Shown here in pieces: positions 50,486-60,055 of a DNA stretch of 64,000 nucleotides (the stretch's first letter is position 1; each line of letters begins with the position of its first letter). Below the pieces are notes generated by a model. It searched no databases and was not told where the DNA came from. It saw only the letters and a list, made by a program, of their open reading frames with translations. The stretch comes from Sinimarinibacterium flocculans (GTDB lineage: Bacteria; Pseudomonadota; Gammaproteobacteria; Nevskiales; Nevskiaceae): positions 248,001-312,000 of the forward strand of contig NZ_QICN01000001.1 of NCBI RefSeq assembly GCF_003201205.1, in the 5' to 3' direction. The translations under genes were made by a program, and so were the position numbers.

Positions 50486-51274
50486 ATGAAGATCGTGCTG
50501 ATCACCGGCGCGGCCAGCGGTCTGGGATGGGCGCTGGCGCAGGCATTCTTCGCCCGCGGCGATGCCGTGGTGCTGACCGACGTCAACGCCGCGCTGCTTG
50601 CCGAGCGTGAAGGGGCGCTGGGCGACCCGGCGCGCGTGGCGGCACGGGCCGGCGATATCACCGACGCGGCGTTCCGGCTTGCGCTGGTCGAGCATGTTCG
50701 CGAGCGCTTCGGGCGGCTGGACACGCTGGTCAACAACGCCGGCATCACCCACCGCTCGCTGGTGACGGCGACCGACCCGGCGGTGTTCGACAAGGTCATG
50801 GCGGTGGACTGGCAGGCGCCGGTGCACCTCACCTGCGCCGCGCTGCCGCTGTTGACGGAGGCGCGTGGCTGCATCGTCAACGTCGGCTCGATGGCCGGCT
50901 GGATGCCGGTGCTCGGGCGCGCGGCCTACTGCGCCGCCAAGGGCGCGCTGACGCAGTTCTTCGAAGTCCTGCGATGCGAGGTGCAGGACCGCGGCATCCA
51001 CGTGCTCAACGTCTATCCGTCGTTCCTGGACACGCCGATCGAGCACAACGCGCTCGGCGGCGACGGCCGACCGGCACAACACCGGCGTTCCATGGTCGGG
51101 CAGATGCGCAGCGCCGGGTGGATGGCCGGGCTGATCGTCGATGCCGAAGCACGTCGGCGACCGTGGCTGTTCCCCGACCGGCTGTCGTGGTTCGGCAGCG
51201 TGCTGTGGCGGCTGTGGCCGTCGCGTTACCTGGCGATCATGCGCCGGCGCTTCGCCGTCGAGCTGGCGCAGTAA
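50486..51274 (+). CDS. Short-chain dehydrogenase/reductase
   Basis: This 262-aa classical SDR has VLITGAASGLGWALAQAF (cofactor), NNAGIT, VGSMAGW (catalytic Ser) and YCAAKGAL (catalytic Tyr and Lys). The C-terminal tail (WFGSVLWRLWPSRYLAIMRRRF) is hydrophobic and basic, as in membrane-associated SDRs acting on lipids. ATG 50486 is preceded by a purine-rich RBS (GGAGAGCAGG). It is divergent from the split-barrel genes. The substrate is unknown. Confidence 0.88.
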   Translation: MKIVLITGAASGLGWALAQAFFARGDAVVLTDVNAALLAEREGALGDPARVAARAGDITDAAFRLALVEHVRERFGRLDTLVNNAGITHRSLVTATDPAVFDKVMAVDWQAPVHLTCAALPLLTEARGCIVNVGSMAGWMPVLGRAAYCAAKGALTQFFEVLRCEVQDRGIHVLNVYPSFLDTPIEHNALGGDGRPAQHRRSMVGQMRSAGWMAGLIVDAEARRRPWLFPDRLSWFGSVLWRLWPSRYLAIMRRRFAVELAQ

Positions 51275-51448
51275 GGCGGCTTGCGAACGCCCGGCTGCGA
51301 AGAATTATCGTTTGTGATCAGGCGGCTAGGCGGTCGGCAGGTCATTTCTCCTAGTGCTGGCCGGGGCGCCGAACGACTACCATTGCGTTTCATATCGGTT
51401 GCGGGGCTGTTGCAGCGACGCGCAGCCATAGCCGTCAAGGGGAGTGTG

Positions 51449-54400
51449 ATGCAGAGCAAAGCGATGTTGTCGCGGGGGCCGGCCGGCTGGGTATCGGCGC
51501 TGGCCATGGTCCTGACGCTGGCCGCCTGCGGCGGCGGTTCGTCCTCGGATGCACCGGGCCCGGGGCCCGGTCCCGGACCCACTCCCGGTCCGGAGCCCGG
51601 CGAAGGGCGCACCTTCGTGATCGAGCCGAACGCGGACGCGACCACGGACATGATCGCGGCGATGATCCAGGCGCTGCCGGGCGACGTCATCGAGTTCGGC
51701 TGCGGCTACTTCGAACTGAGCTCCGCGCTGCAGCTCACCAACACCGAGGACGTCACCATCCGCGGCTGCGGTCGCGACGCCACGGTGCTGTCGTTCAAGA
51801 CCAGCAACACGCCGGAGGGCATCCTCGCGGTCAACGTCCACGGACTGTGGATCGAGGACCTGACGGTGCTCGACACCGGCGGCAACGGCATCGAGCTGCG
51901 CGGCGTGGATCACGCGCGCCTGCAGCGCGTGCGCGCCATCTGGTCGTCCGGCGGCGGTCGCGAGAGCGCCACGCCGATCACGGCCGACAACGCCTTCGCC
52001 AACGACGCGGCGCTGCTCAACGTGGCCTGCACCGACCCGGCGACGCTCAACCCGGACGCGCCGGAGAACCAGCTCCCCGGACTGGACACGACCTCGCCGG
52101 ACTACACGGTGAGCCCGAAGTCGGGCCGCTACGGCATCTACCCGGTGGCGTCGGAGAACATCCTCGTCGACGACGCCGAGTCGGTCGGTGCGTCGGATGC
52201 CGGCATCTATGTCGGCCAGACCAACAACGCCATCATCCGCAACAGCCGCGCCGCCTATAACGTCTTCGGCTTCGAGATCGAGAACGTGCGCGGCGGCGAG
52301 TACGCGAACAATCTGGCCGAATGCAACACGGGCGGCTTCCTGATCTACGATCTCGACGGCCTGCGCCAGTACGGCGACCGCTCGCGCATGTACGGCAACA
52401 CCGCGCGCAACAACAACACCTACAACTTCACCTCGGGCGGCATCGTCGGCAGCGTGCCGCCGGGCAGCGGCATGATCACGCTGTCCTACGACCGCATCGA
52501 GATCTTCGACAACCTCTTCGAGAACAACAACACCGCCGGCATCATCCACGCCAGCTACGAGCTGTTCCCCGAAGGTGCGGGACGGCCGGTCGAGAAGCGC
52601 ATCGACTGGTACACCGAAGGGCTGTACATCCACGGCAACCGCTTCGTGAACAACGGCAACGGCCTGCCGCGGCCGACGACGACCGACCTGGCCAACGGCG
52701 AGGTCGCGCGCGTGCTGCCGGCGCTGGTCGGCCTGAAGAACGCGGCCGCATGCCTCAACCCGCTGAACCTGACGACCTGCCTGTCGGCGGCCGCGGGCGG
52801 CGGGCTTGGGCTGCAGACGCTCGGCTACCGCGGTGCGCACATCATCTGGGACGGCCTGCTCGACAGCTACGACGCCGACTGCCCGTATCCGGTCGACGCC
52901 AACGGCAATCCCGTGCCGAAGGACGAGCGCGGCAAGCCGCTGCACACCAACGACCATCCGAATCCGTCCTGCCACTACAACGCCTACAAGTTCAACACCG
53001 CTGCGCCGGATGCGCCGCGCATCGTTCCCGACTGGTTCGCGTCGTGCATCGATGCCGACAACGACTTCAGCGACGACAGCCTGAAGTTCGCACGCTTCAA
53101 CGGCACCAAGGGCTTGGAAGTGGTGATCGCGGCGGCGACGGCGGACCTCGCGTCTGGCGGCGAGGCGCTGGTGCAGATTCTCAGCGGCCTGGCGGCGACC
53201 GACCTGTTCAACTTCGCGTCGAGCTTCGACACCTCCGCGCACGAGTGCCCGACGGCCTACGGTCGCAACCTGCAGCCGTTGCCGGCCGTCGTGATCCCGC
53301 CGTTCGAGCGCAGCGGCAACTTCGACCCCGCGCCCAGCGAGGAAGAAGTGCGCGCCCTGTGCGAGGCGGCCGTGGCCGACGGTGCGGCGAACTTCGCCGC
53401 CGCGGCGGTGAACTGCCCGACGCTGGACCAGTACGCGCTGTTCGCCGATCCGGAGGACCCGACCAGCGCCCCGCGCGGCAACGGCGTGCCCTTCGTGCTC
53501 AACACCAAGCTGTTCTCGGATTACGCGGTGAAGTACCGCGTGGCCTACCTGCCGCCCGGCGCCAAGGCGACCTACCGCGACGGCATCACCGACGGCGTCA
53601 ACGCGACGATCAGCTTCCCGGTCGGCACGATCATCGCCAAGACCTTTGCGTTCGCCGACGACGAGGCGGGCACCGAGGTGCCGGTCGAAACCCGCCTGCT
53701 GATCAAGCGTCGCAGCTCGCGCGGCCTCGAACGCTGGGACGGCGTGCCGTACATCTGGACCACCGAGAACGACGGTCGCCGCGTCGCCCGGCTGGCGATG
53801 GGCGGCGGCACGCGGGCCGTGTCGTGGCAGTACACCGACCTCGATTCCGGCGCCCTGCACTCGGGCAGCACCGCGGGCTACCAGATCCCGCATGCCAACC
53901 AGTGCCTGAGCTGCCACGCCAACGAGGACGCCGATACCGGCTCTGCGCCGATCGGTCCGCGCATCCGCAATCTCAACCGGCGCTACGCCTCCGAAACGCT
54001 GCGCAGCACCGGGCAGTCGATGCACGAGGTGAAGGGCCGCAACCAGATTGCCTACTGGTGCGAGAGCGGCCGGCTCGCCGGCTGCCCGTCCGACCTGGGC
54101 GTGGACCCGCAGACCGGGATCGCGACCAAGCTCGAAAGACTGCCGGTGTTCAACAAGCCGGGTGACGCGGGATACCCGGCCGGCAGTGGCGAGGACATCG
54201 AGGCACGCGCCCGCGCGTATCTCGAGGTGAACTGCCAGTACTGCCACAACCCGCGCGGTTTCGCGGGCAGCACCGGCCTGTACCTCGACGTGTTCCGTGC
54301 GGTGAACGAGAGCTACGGCATCTGCAAGCGGCCGACGGCGACGGGCCAGGAAGGCAACGGCGGCCGGACCTACGACATCCACCCGGGCAATGTCGGCGAT

Positions 54401-54577
54401 TCCATCCTGCCGTTCCGCATCGGGCCGGATGCGACGACGCCGGCGGCGCGCATGCCGCCGATCGCCCGCAGCGTCTCCCACGCCGAAGGCCATGCGCTGA
54501 TCGAGCAGTGGATCCGCGAGGTCGTCGTCAAGGACGAATCCCGCTACCCGGGTTCGACGAGCTGCACCGGCGACTGA
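51449..54577 (+). CDS. Parallel beta-helix/diheme cytochrome fusion lipoprotein
   Basis: This 1042-aa lipoprotein has the signal VSALAMVLTLAAC with a glycine run and a Pro/Gly linker. Residues about 55-500 form a parallel beta-helix (GLWIEDLTVLDTGGNGIELRGVDHARLQRVRAIWSSGGG, SENILVDDAESVGASDAGIYVGQTNNAIIRNSRAAYNVFGFEIEN). The C-terminal 400 residues are an SO_0930-type diheme domain (FVLNTKLFSDYAVKYRVAYLPPG, FPVGTIIAKTF) with CLSCH at Cys819 and CQYCH at Cys929. In other genomes I recall these as two adjacent genes; here they are one protein. ATG 51449 follows a GGAG RBS. It would be a large heme protein anchored to the outer membrane. Confidence 0.88.
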   Translation: MQSKAMLSRGPAGWVSALAMVLTLAACGGGSSSDAPGPGPGPGPTPGPEPGEGRTFVIEPNADATTDMIAAMIQALPGDVIEFGCGYFELSSALQLTNTEDVTIRGCGRDATVLSFKTSNTPEGILAVNVHGLWIEDLTVLDTGGNGIELRGVDHARLQRVRAIWSSGGGRESATPITADNAFANDAALLNVACTDPATLNPDAPENQLPGLDTTSPDYTVSPKSGRYGIYPVASENILVDDAESVGASDAGIYVGQTNNAIIRNSRAAYNVFGFEIENVRGGEYANNLAECNTGGFLIYDLDGLRQYGDRSRMYGNTARNNNTYNFTSGGIVGSVPPGSGMITLSYDRIEIFDNLFENNNTAGIIHASYELFPEGAGRPVEKRIDWYTEGLYIHGNRFVNNGNGLPRPTTTDLANGEVARVLPALVGLKNAAACLNPLNLTTCLSAAAGGGLGLQTLGYRGAHIIWDGLLDSYDADCPYPVDANGNPVPKDERGKPLHTNDHPNPSCHYNAYKFNTAAPDAPRIVPDWFASCIDADNDFSDDSLKFARFNGTKGLEVVIAAATADLASGGEALVQILSGLAATDLFNFASSFDTSAHECPTAYGRNLQPLPAVVIPPFERSGNFDPAPSEEEVRALCEAAVADGAANFAAAAVNCPTLDQYALFADPEDPTSAPRGNGVPFVLNTKLFSDYAVKYRVAYLPPGAKATYRDGITDGVNATISFPVGTIIAKTFAFADDEAGTEVPVETRLLIKRRSSRGLERWDGVPYIWTTENDGRRVARLAMGGGTRAVSWQYTDLDSGALHSGSTAGYQIPHANQCLSCHANEDADTGSAPIGPRIRNLNRRYASETLRSTGQSMHEVKGRNQIAYWCESGRLAGCPSDLGVDPQTGIATKLERLPVFNKPGDAGYPAGSGEDIEARARAYLEVNCQYCHNPRGFAGSTGLYLDVFRAVNESYGICKRPTATGQEGNGGRTYDIHPGNVGDSILPFRIGPDATTPAARMPPIARSVSHAEGHALIEQWIREVVVKDESRYPGSTSCTGD

Positions 54578-54591
54578 GGCATCGCTGACGG

Positions 54592-54619
54592 GCGGGGGCG
54601 GGCGCGAGCCCGCCCCCGC
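54592..54619. terminator. 12-bp GC hairpin between convergent genes
   Basis: GCGGGGGCGGGC (54592-54603) and GCCCGCCCCCGC (54608-54619) pair perfectly around GCGA, 14 bases after the fusion-gene stop and 8 bases before the dadA end. No T-run, but position supports bidirectional termination. Confidence 0.6.
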
Positions 54620-54627
54620 TTCGTCGT

Positions 54628-55878
54628 TCAGGCGCGGAACGGGAAGTCGATCTCGGGCCGGCGGCCGCAGACGATGTCGGCGAGTGCACGCCCGGACCCG
54701 CAGGCATGCGTCCAGCCCAGCGTGCCGTGGCCCGTGTCCAGGTACAGGTTGGGGTAGGGCGTGCGACCGATGCAGGGCAGGTTCGACGGCGTCGACGGGC
54801 GCAGGCCGCACCAGTAGCGCGCCTGGCTGACATCGCCCGCGCCGGGGAACAGCGCCTCGGTACGGCGCAGCAGCAGTTCGCAGCGTGCCGGGTCGAGCTG
54901 CAGGTCGACGTTGCCGAGTTCGGCCATGCCGGCGATGCGCAGGCGCTCGCCCAGGCGCGAGAACACCAGGCGATGTTCGTCGTCGGTCAGCGAGACCTCG
55001 AAGGCGCGTGCCGGGTCACGCACCGGCATCGTCAGCGAATAGCCCTTCGCGGCCTGGATCGGCAGCCGCAGGTCGAGCGGTCGCGCCAGTGCCGCGCTGT
55101 GACTGCCGAGCGCGAGCACCCAGGCGTCGGCCTGCAGCGCCGGTGCGCCTGCCGCATCGTCGAGGCGCACGCCGCGGATCGATCCGTCGGCCGTCTCGAA
55201 TCCGTGGATGTGCCGGTTCAGCAGGAAGCGCACGCCGCGCTCGCGGCAACGGGCCGCCAGTTGCTGCGTGAACGCATGGGCGTCGCCGGACTCGTCGTCG
55301 GCGGTGTAGGTGGCGCCGACGATGCGTGCGGCGCTGGCGCGCAGTGCCGGCTCGACGGCCAGAGCGGCCTCGGTGTCGAGCACCGTGCGCTCGCAGCCGA
55401 ACTCGCGCATCAGCGAGGCGGCGCGCCGGGCGGCGCGAAACTCGTCGGCGTCGGTGTAGACGTGCAGGATGCCGCGCGTGCGCTGGTCGTACTGCAGTCC
55501 GAGGCCGGTGCGCAGCGCCTGCAGTTGCGCGCGGCTGTACAGGCCGAGCGTGACCAGGTGCCGCACGTTGTCGCGCACCCGTGCCGGCCGGCACTCGCCG
55601 ACGAAGGCCAGCAGCCAGCGCCACAGCGCCGGGTCCGGCGTCGGCGACAGGCGCAGCGGGGAATCGCGATCGGCGAGCCACGACGGCAGCTTGCGCAGCG
55701 CACGCGGCGTCGCCCAGGGCTCGGCATGGCTGACGGAGATCTGCCCGCCGTTGGCGAAGCTGGTTTCGGCGGCAACCGCATCGTTGCGGTCGACGACCGT
55801 CACCTCGCAGCCCGCTTCGCGCAGATACCAGGCGGCCGTCACGCCGACGACGCCGGCGCCCAGCACCGCTACGTGCAT
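54628..55878 (-). CDS. dadA: D-amino acid dehydrogenase
   Basis: This 416-aa FAD enzyme oxidises D-amino acids, mainly D-alanine, to keto acids and passes electrons to the quinone pool. It has the N-terminal FAD motif VLGAGVVGVTAAWYLREAG, the family segment SFANGGQISVSHAEPWATP, and the C-terminal FAD-binding YWCGLRPSTPSNLPCIGRTPYPNLYLDTGHGTLGW. Length is typical. No alanine racemase (dadX) or Lrp gene is adjacent. GlyOx-type relatives are possible, but the N-terminal signature favours DadA. Confidence 0.9.
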   Translation of the reverse strand: MHVAVLGAGVVGVTAAWYLREAGCEVTVVDRNDAVAAETSFANGGQISVSHAEPWATPRALRKLPSWLADRDSPLRLSPTPDPALWRWLLAFVGECRPARVRDNVRHLVTLGLYSRAQLQALRTGLGLQYDQRTRGILHVYTDADEFRAARRAASLMREFGCERTVLDTEAALAVEPALRASAARIVGATYTADDESGDAHAFTQQLAARCRERGVRFLLNRHIHGFETADGSIRGVRLDDAAGAPALQADAWVLALGSHSAALARPLDLRLPIQAAKGYSLTMPVRDPARAFEVSLTDDEHRLVFSRLGERLRIAGMAELGNVDLQLDPARCELLLRRTEALFPGAGDVSQARYWCGLRPSTPSNLPCIGRTPYPNLYLDTGHGTLGWTHACGSGRALADIVCGRRPEIDFPFRA

Positions 55879-56092
55879 CGGCGGCTCCGGCGTGCGCGGG
55901 GCAGGCTGTGGTCGGCGGCAGGCATGCGGCGCGCAGTGTAGCGGCGTCGCGTCGATAGCGGCGCCCTATTGCCGGGCTGCAAACAAATCATTTCACCTGC
56001 AGGCGGGCGCGGCGTAGCCTTGCGTCACCGATGCGGAATTGCCCCTCCCCGATCCGCATCGCAGCCGGGTTCCCCCGCACCCGGCGCTCCCC

Positions 56093-56122
56093 GGATGACG
56101 GGCGATTCGTCGCCCGTCATCC
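56093..56122. terminator. Perfect 13-bp hairpin at the end of the RND operon
   Basis: GGATGACGGGCGA (56093-56105) pairs with TCGCCCGTCATCC (56110-56122) around TTCG, just past the stop of the voltage-sensor gene. A second small hairpin (GCCGGGT/ACCCGGC, 56064-56085) follows. Neither has a T-run. Confidence 0.55.
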
Positions 56123-56143
56123 CCCTCACTCCGGTGCCTGCCC

Positions 56144-56932
56144 TCAGACGGGTTCCTGCGCGGCCTTCTTGCGGCGCTCCGCCTCGAGTTCGGCGCCGTG
56201 CTGGAGTACCGCACCGCGCAGCTGCATGAGGTTCTCGCGCAGCATGTCGGCGACCAGTTCATCGGTGCGCGGGTCGCGCAGCACCTCGAGCACGACACGG
56301 AAGCCCGCACGGGTCACCGACTGCACGATGTCGTCGTAGAACGGCAGCCGCGACAGGCGCCCCGCCTGCGGGTCCTCACGCAGCTTCTCGGCCAGCATCG
56401 CCTCGATCTCGCGCTCGTTCTCGAGCAGGGCACGGGCGATGTTCTGCGTGTAGTGCCCCTTGGACATCACCGCCGCCACTTCTCCGAGCACGCCGGCGGT
56501 GATCGGCGCCTTGATCGCGTCGACGATCGCGCTGCTGAAGCGGTTGACGAGGCGGTAGAAGAATTCGTCGCCGAACGCGCGGTCGGCGGCGCGGCCGAAG
56601 CGCGACAGCAGCACGAGGATGCGCAGGATGCGGAACAGGCGGAATCCGCGCAGCGCGGGTTCCGAGAGCGGGATCATGCCGATGATCTCGTACCAGTTGC
56701 GCCCGAGGTAACCCCAGGCCCAGCCGTTGCGGCGCCAGCGCCATGCGAACTCGACGGCGAAGATCGCGCAGATCGCGATGTCGGTGCGGATGATCCAGCG
56801 CGTGGTCTCGGCGGGTAGCTCCCAGAACGTCTCCCAGCACAGCAGCGCGATCGACAGGATCGCGAGCACCAGCATGATCCAGTCGAGCGCGCCGATGCGG
56901 CGCTGTTCGGTGGGCGGGACGATGGCACTCAT
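56144..56932 (-). CDS. Voltage-sensor-domain protein without pore (ion-transporter N-terminus)
   Basis: This 262-aa protein has four hydrophobic segments like S1-S4 of voltage-gated channels: LDWIMLVLAILSIALLCWETF, WIIRTDIAICAIFAVEFAWRW, WYEIIGMIPLSE and the S4-like GFRLFRILRILVLLSRFGRAADR, with Arg every third residue. No pore helix or TVGYG filter follows. Instead there is a cytoplasmic helical tail of about 150 residues. The ATG overlaps the TGA of the RND transporter gene (ATGA), so it is translated with the pump. It may sense membrane potential or conduct protons; this is inference. Confidence 0.8.
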   Translation of the reverse strand: MSAIVPPTEQRRIGALDWIMLVLAILSIALLCWETFWELPAETTRWIIRTDIAICAIFAVEFAWRWRRNGWAWGYLGRNWYEIIGMIPLSEPALRGFRLFRILRILVLLSRFGRAADRAFGDEFFYRLVNRFSSAIVDAIKAPITAGVLGEVAAVMSKGHYTQNIARALLENEREIEAMLAEKLREDPQAGRLSRLPFYDDIVQSVTRAGFRVVLEVLRDPRTDELVADMLRENLMQLRGAVLQHGAELEAERRKKAAQEPV

Positions 56933-59900
56933 GCCGGCGCGCCTGCCGGTTGGGGCCCACGCAGCCGCAGCAGGGTGGTCAGCAGCACCGGCAGGAAGCT
57001 CAGCGTCAGCAGGGTCGCGAACACCAGGCCGGAGAGCACGATCACGCCCAGGCCGCGATACAGCTCGGTGCCGGCGCCGGGAATGAGCACCAGCGGGCCG
57101 AGTCCGAAGACCGTGGTCACCGTGGTCATCAGGATCGGTCGCAGGCGCGAATCGAGGGCGTCCAGCACCGCCTGCTCGACCGATGCCGCGCCCGCGCGCA
57201 GGTTGTGACGCGCCTGGTCGACGATGAGGATCGGGTTGTTGACGACGGTGCCGAGCACGATCAGGAAGCCGAGCATCGTGATCATGTCGAACGGCTGGCG
57301 GATCGCCAGGTTCAACAGGGCCAGCCCGACGATGCCGCCGGCGATGCCCAGCGGCACGGTGGTCATGATCACCAGCGGATACCCCCAGTGCGTGAAGATC
57401 GCGACCAGCAGAAAGTAGCAAAGCAGCAGCGCGATGAGGAAGTTGCCGGCGAGCGCCTCGCGCGTCGCGTCGAGCTGGTCGCTGGCACCGGAGATGTCCA
57501 TCAGCACGCCCTGCGGGATCGCGCCCTCGGCGATCAGGGCATCGACGACCTCGGTCTGCACGCGGCCGACGGCGGTTTCCAGCGCGATGCTGCGCGGCGG
57601 AATGACGTTGAGCGTCACCGTGCGCCGGCCGTTGACGCGGCGCAGCTCGTCGGTGTCGACGGTCTCGACCAGTTCGGCCACCGCCGACAGCGGCACCACG
57701 ACGCCGGTGGGCGTGTGCAGTGGCAGGTCGGGCAGGTTGGCGAGCGTCTGCGCGAAGCCGGCGTCGCTGAACAGGTAGATGTCGACCTTGCTGTCGTCGA
57801 CGAAGAACTCGTCGACGAAGGCGCCGTCGGACAACGCGGCGACGGTGAAGCCGAGCGCCGACGCATCCAGCCCGGTTTCGGCGACCCGCGCCCAGTCGGG
57901 ACGGATCTCGATCAGCGGCTGTCCCAGCGACAGCGACGGCGGGTCCGAACCGATCTGCGGATCGCCGAGCACTTCGCGGGCCCGCGCATAGACCGCCTGG
58001 GCGGCGGTGAGGATCTCGGCCAGGTCTGCGCCCGAGATGTCGACGTTGACGCTGCGCGTGCCGCCGTCGTTGCTGGAGATGATCGAACCGCGCGCGGCGA
58101 AGGCGCGCATGCCCGGGTAGGTCTGGTAGCGGCGGGTCAGCGCGCGCATCAGGGCGTCGATGTCGGCAGGGTCGACGGTCTCGGCGATGATGCGCAGGTT
58201 CTGCGGCGCGACACGCATGTTCAGGTAGGCCAGCGGCGGCACGTCGGTCTCGCCGCGCGCGTAGGCGTCGCGATCGGCCTCGACGTGCGGCAGCAGTTCG
58301 TCCTGCAGCGCCTGGGCGATCGCCGTCATCTCGGTGAGGTTGTAGCCCGGCGGCGCGATCATGCTGGCGAAGGTCTTCGGTTCCTCGCCTTCGGGCAGGT
58401 ACTCCGCCGGCGGCGTCAGCGCGATCAGCGCGGCCGCGGTGACGGCGACGATCGCGGCGAGGTAACCCCAGCGGCGCGACGGCGTGGCCACGAGCCAGCC
58501 GGCGATGGACAGCGTCAGCTTGCGGAAGCCGCGCGGGGCCTGCGTCGCGCCGACGCCGTTGCCGTCGCCGGCGAAGCCCATGCGCAGGCTCGCCGCCGGA
58601 ATCAGCGTGATTGCGACCAGCATCGACGCGAGGATCGACGCCGAGATCGCGATGGCGACGTCGGAGTAGAGCTGGCCGGCCTCCTGCTCGATGAACAGCA
58701 CCGGCATGAACACGATGACCGTGGTCAGCGTCGAGGCCAGAACCGCGGGCCATACACGGCGTACGGCCGCTGCCGCCGCCGCAAGACGGCTGGCGCCGCG
58801 GCTGCGTTCGCGCTCGATCGCTTCGAGCACGACGATGGTGTTGTCCAGCGTCATGCCGATGGCGAAGGCGACGCCGGCCATCGAGATCACGTTGATCGTG
58901 CGGCCGGCCAGCAGCAGGCCGAGGAAGGCGGCGATGGTGCAGATCGGGATGCCGATGGCGCCGACGCCGGTCGCCGCGGCCGAGCGCAGGAAAAGGAACA
59001 TGACGCCGATCGCCAGCGTCGCGCCGATCGCCAGATTGCGGAAGACGTTGCTCACCGACTCCTCGACGTAGCGGACGTCGTCGCTGATCAGCGCCATCGT
59101 CATGCCGGCCGGACCCAGCACGGTCTCGTTGATCTCGTCGATGACCGGCAGCATGCCGCGCTTGATCGAGATCACGTTGGAGCCGTCGAGCCGGTTCACG
59201 GCGAGGCTGATCGCGTTCTCGCCGTCGACCATCGCGCGTTCGCGCAGCTCGAAGTGGTCGAGCCGCACCGTGGCCACGTCGCGCAGGCGGATCAGTGTGC
59301 CGTTGCGCGCGGCGACGACGAGGTTCTCGATGTCGGCCAGCGTCTCGAAGCGTCCGACGGTGCGCACGAGGTAGCGCCGCTTGCCGGCATCGAGGTCGCC
59401 GCCGGAGGCATCGCGGTTGCGTGCGCGGATGGTGTCGCGCAGTCCGGGCAGGGTCAGGCCGCGCTCGGCGAGCGCGCCGGGGTCGACCTCGATCTGCACC
59501 TGGCGCTCGGCACCGCCGCCGATGCGCACCTGCGACACGCCGGGGACGCGCTCCATGCGCACGCGCACGTTGTCGTCGACGAAGTCGCGCATCAGGTTCA
59601 TGTCGAGGCCGAGCGGGTTGCCCGGCAGCGGCGTGACGCGGAAGTACATGAACGAGTTCTGCGAGAACGAACTCGCGGTCACGCGCGGCTCGTCGACGTT
59701 CTCCGGGTACGCCGGCACCTGCGACAGCGCGTTGTTGACGTCGAGCAGGGCCTGGGTGATGTCGATGCCGAAAGGGAACTCCAGTTCGACATCGGCGGCG
59801 CCGGTCGAGGCGTAGGAGACCAGGCGCTGGAGGCCGGGAATCGCGCGCAGGTAGGTTTCCTGCTCGATCAGGATCTCCTTCTCGACGTCCTGCGGTGTGG

Positions 59901-60054
59901 CGCCGGGCCAGCGGGTCTGGACCGAGATCGTGCGGACGTCGAGGTCCGGGATCATCTGCACCGGCACGCGCAGGACCGCGGCCAGTCCGAGCACGCAGAC
60001 GACCAGGGTGGCGACGGCGAGCAGCGTGCCGCGCTGCAGGACGTTCTCGACCAT
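56929..60054 (-). CDS. RND-family efflux transporter inner-membrane subunit
   Basis: This 1041-aa RND permease of standard length has an N-terminal TM1 (LLAVATLVVCVLGLAAVLRVPVQMIPDLDVRTISVQTRWPGATPQDVEKEI), two large periplasmic loops and twelve predicted helices. The TM4 proton-relay region reads GMTLDNTIVVLEAIERER, with Asp followed by Asn rather than the common Asp-Asp pair. The substrate is unknown. The MFP gene precedes it by one base and the voltage-sensor gene overlaps it by four. No outer-membrane TolC-type gene is near. Confidence 0.93.
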   Translation of the reverse strand: MVENVLQRGTLLAVATLVVCVLGLAAVLRVPVQMIPDLDVRTISVQTRWPGATPQDVEKEILIEQETYLRAIPGLQRLVSYASTGAADVELEFPFGIDITQALLDVNNALSQVPAYPENVDEPRVTASSFSQNSFMYFRVTPLPGNPLGLDMNLMRDFVDDNVRVRMERVPGVSQVRIGGGAERQVQIEVDPGALAERGLTLPGLRDTIRARNRDASGGDLDAGKRRYLVRTVGRFETLADIENLVVAARNGTLIRLRDVATVRLDHFELRERAMVDGENAISLAVNRLDGSNVISIKRGMLPVIDEINETVLGPAGMTMALISDDVRYVEESVSNVFRNLAIGATLAIGVMFLFLRSAAATGVGAIGIPICTIAAFLGLLLAGRTINVISMAGVAFAIGMTLDNTIVVLEAIERERSRGASRLAAAAAAVRRVWPAVLASTLTTVIVFMPVLFIEQEAGQLYSDVAIAISASILASMLVAITLIPAASLRMGFAGDGNGVGATQAPRGFRKLTLSIAGWLVATPSRRWGYLAAIVAVTAAALIALTPPAEYLPEGEEPKTFASMIAPPGYNLTEMTAIAQALQDELLPHVEADRDAYARGETDVPPLAYLNMRVAPQNLRIIAETVDPADIDALMRALTRRYQTYPGMRAFAARGSIISSNDGGTRSVNVDISGADLAEILTAAQAVYARAREVLGDPQIGSDPPSLSLGQPLIEIRPDWARVAETGLDASALGFTVAALSDGAFVDEFFVDDSKVDIYLFSDAGFAQTLANLPDLPLHTPTGVVVPLSAVAELVETVDTDELRRVNGRRTVTLNVIPPRSIALETAVGRVQTEVVDALIAEGAIPQGVLMDISGASDQLDATREALAGNFLIALLLCYFLLVAIFTHWGYPLVIMTTVPLGIAGGIVGLALLNLAIRQPFDMITMLGFLIVLGTVVNNPILIVDQARHNLRAGAASVEQAVLDALDSRLRPILMTTVTTVFGLGPLVLIPGAGTELYRGLGVIVLSGLVFATLLTLSFLPVLLTTLLRLRGPQPAGAPA

Positions 60055-60055
60055 C

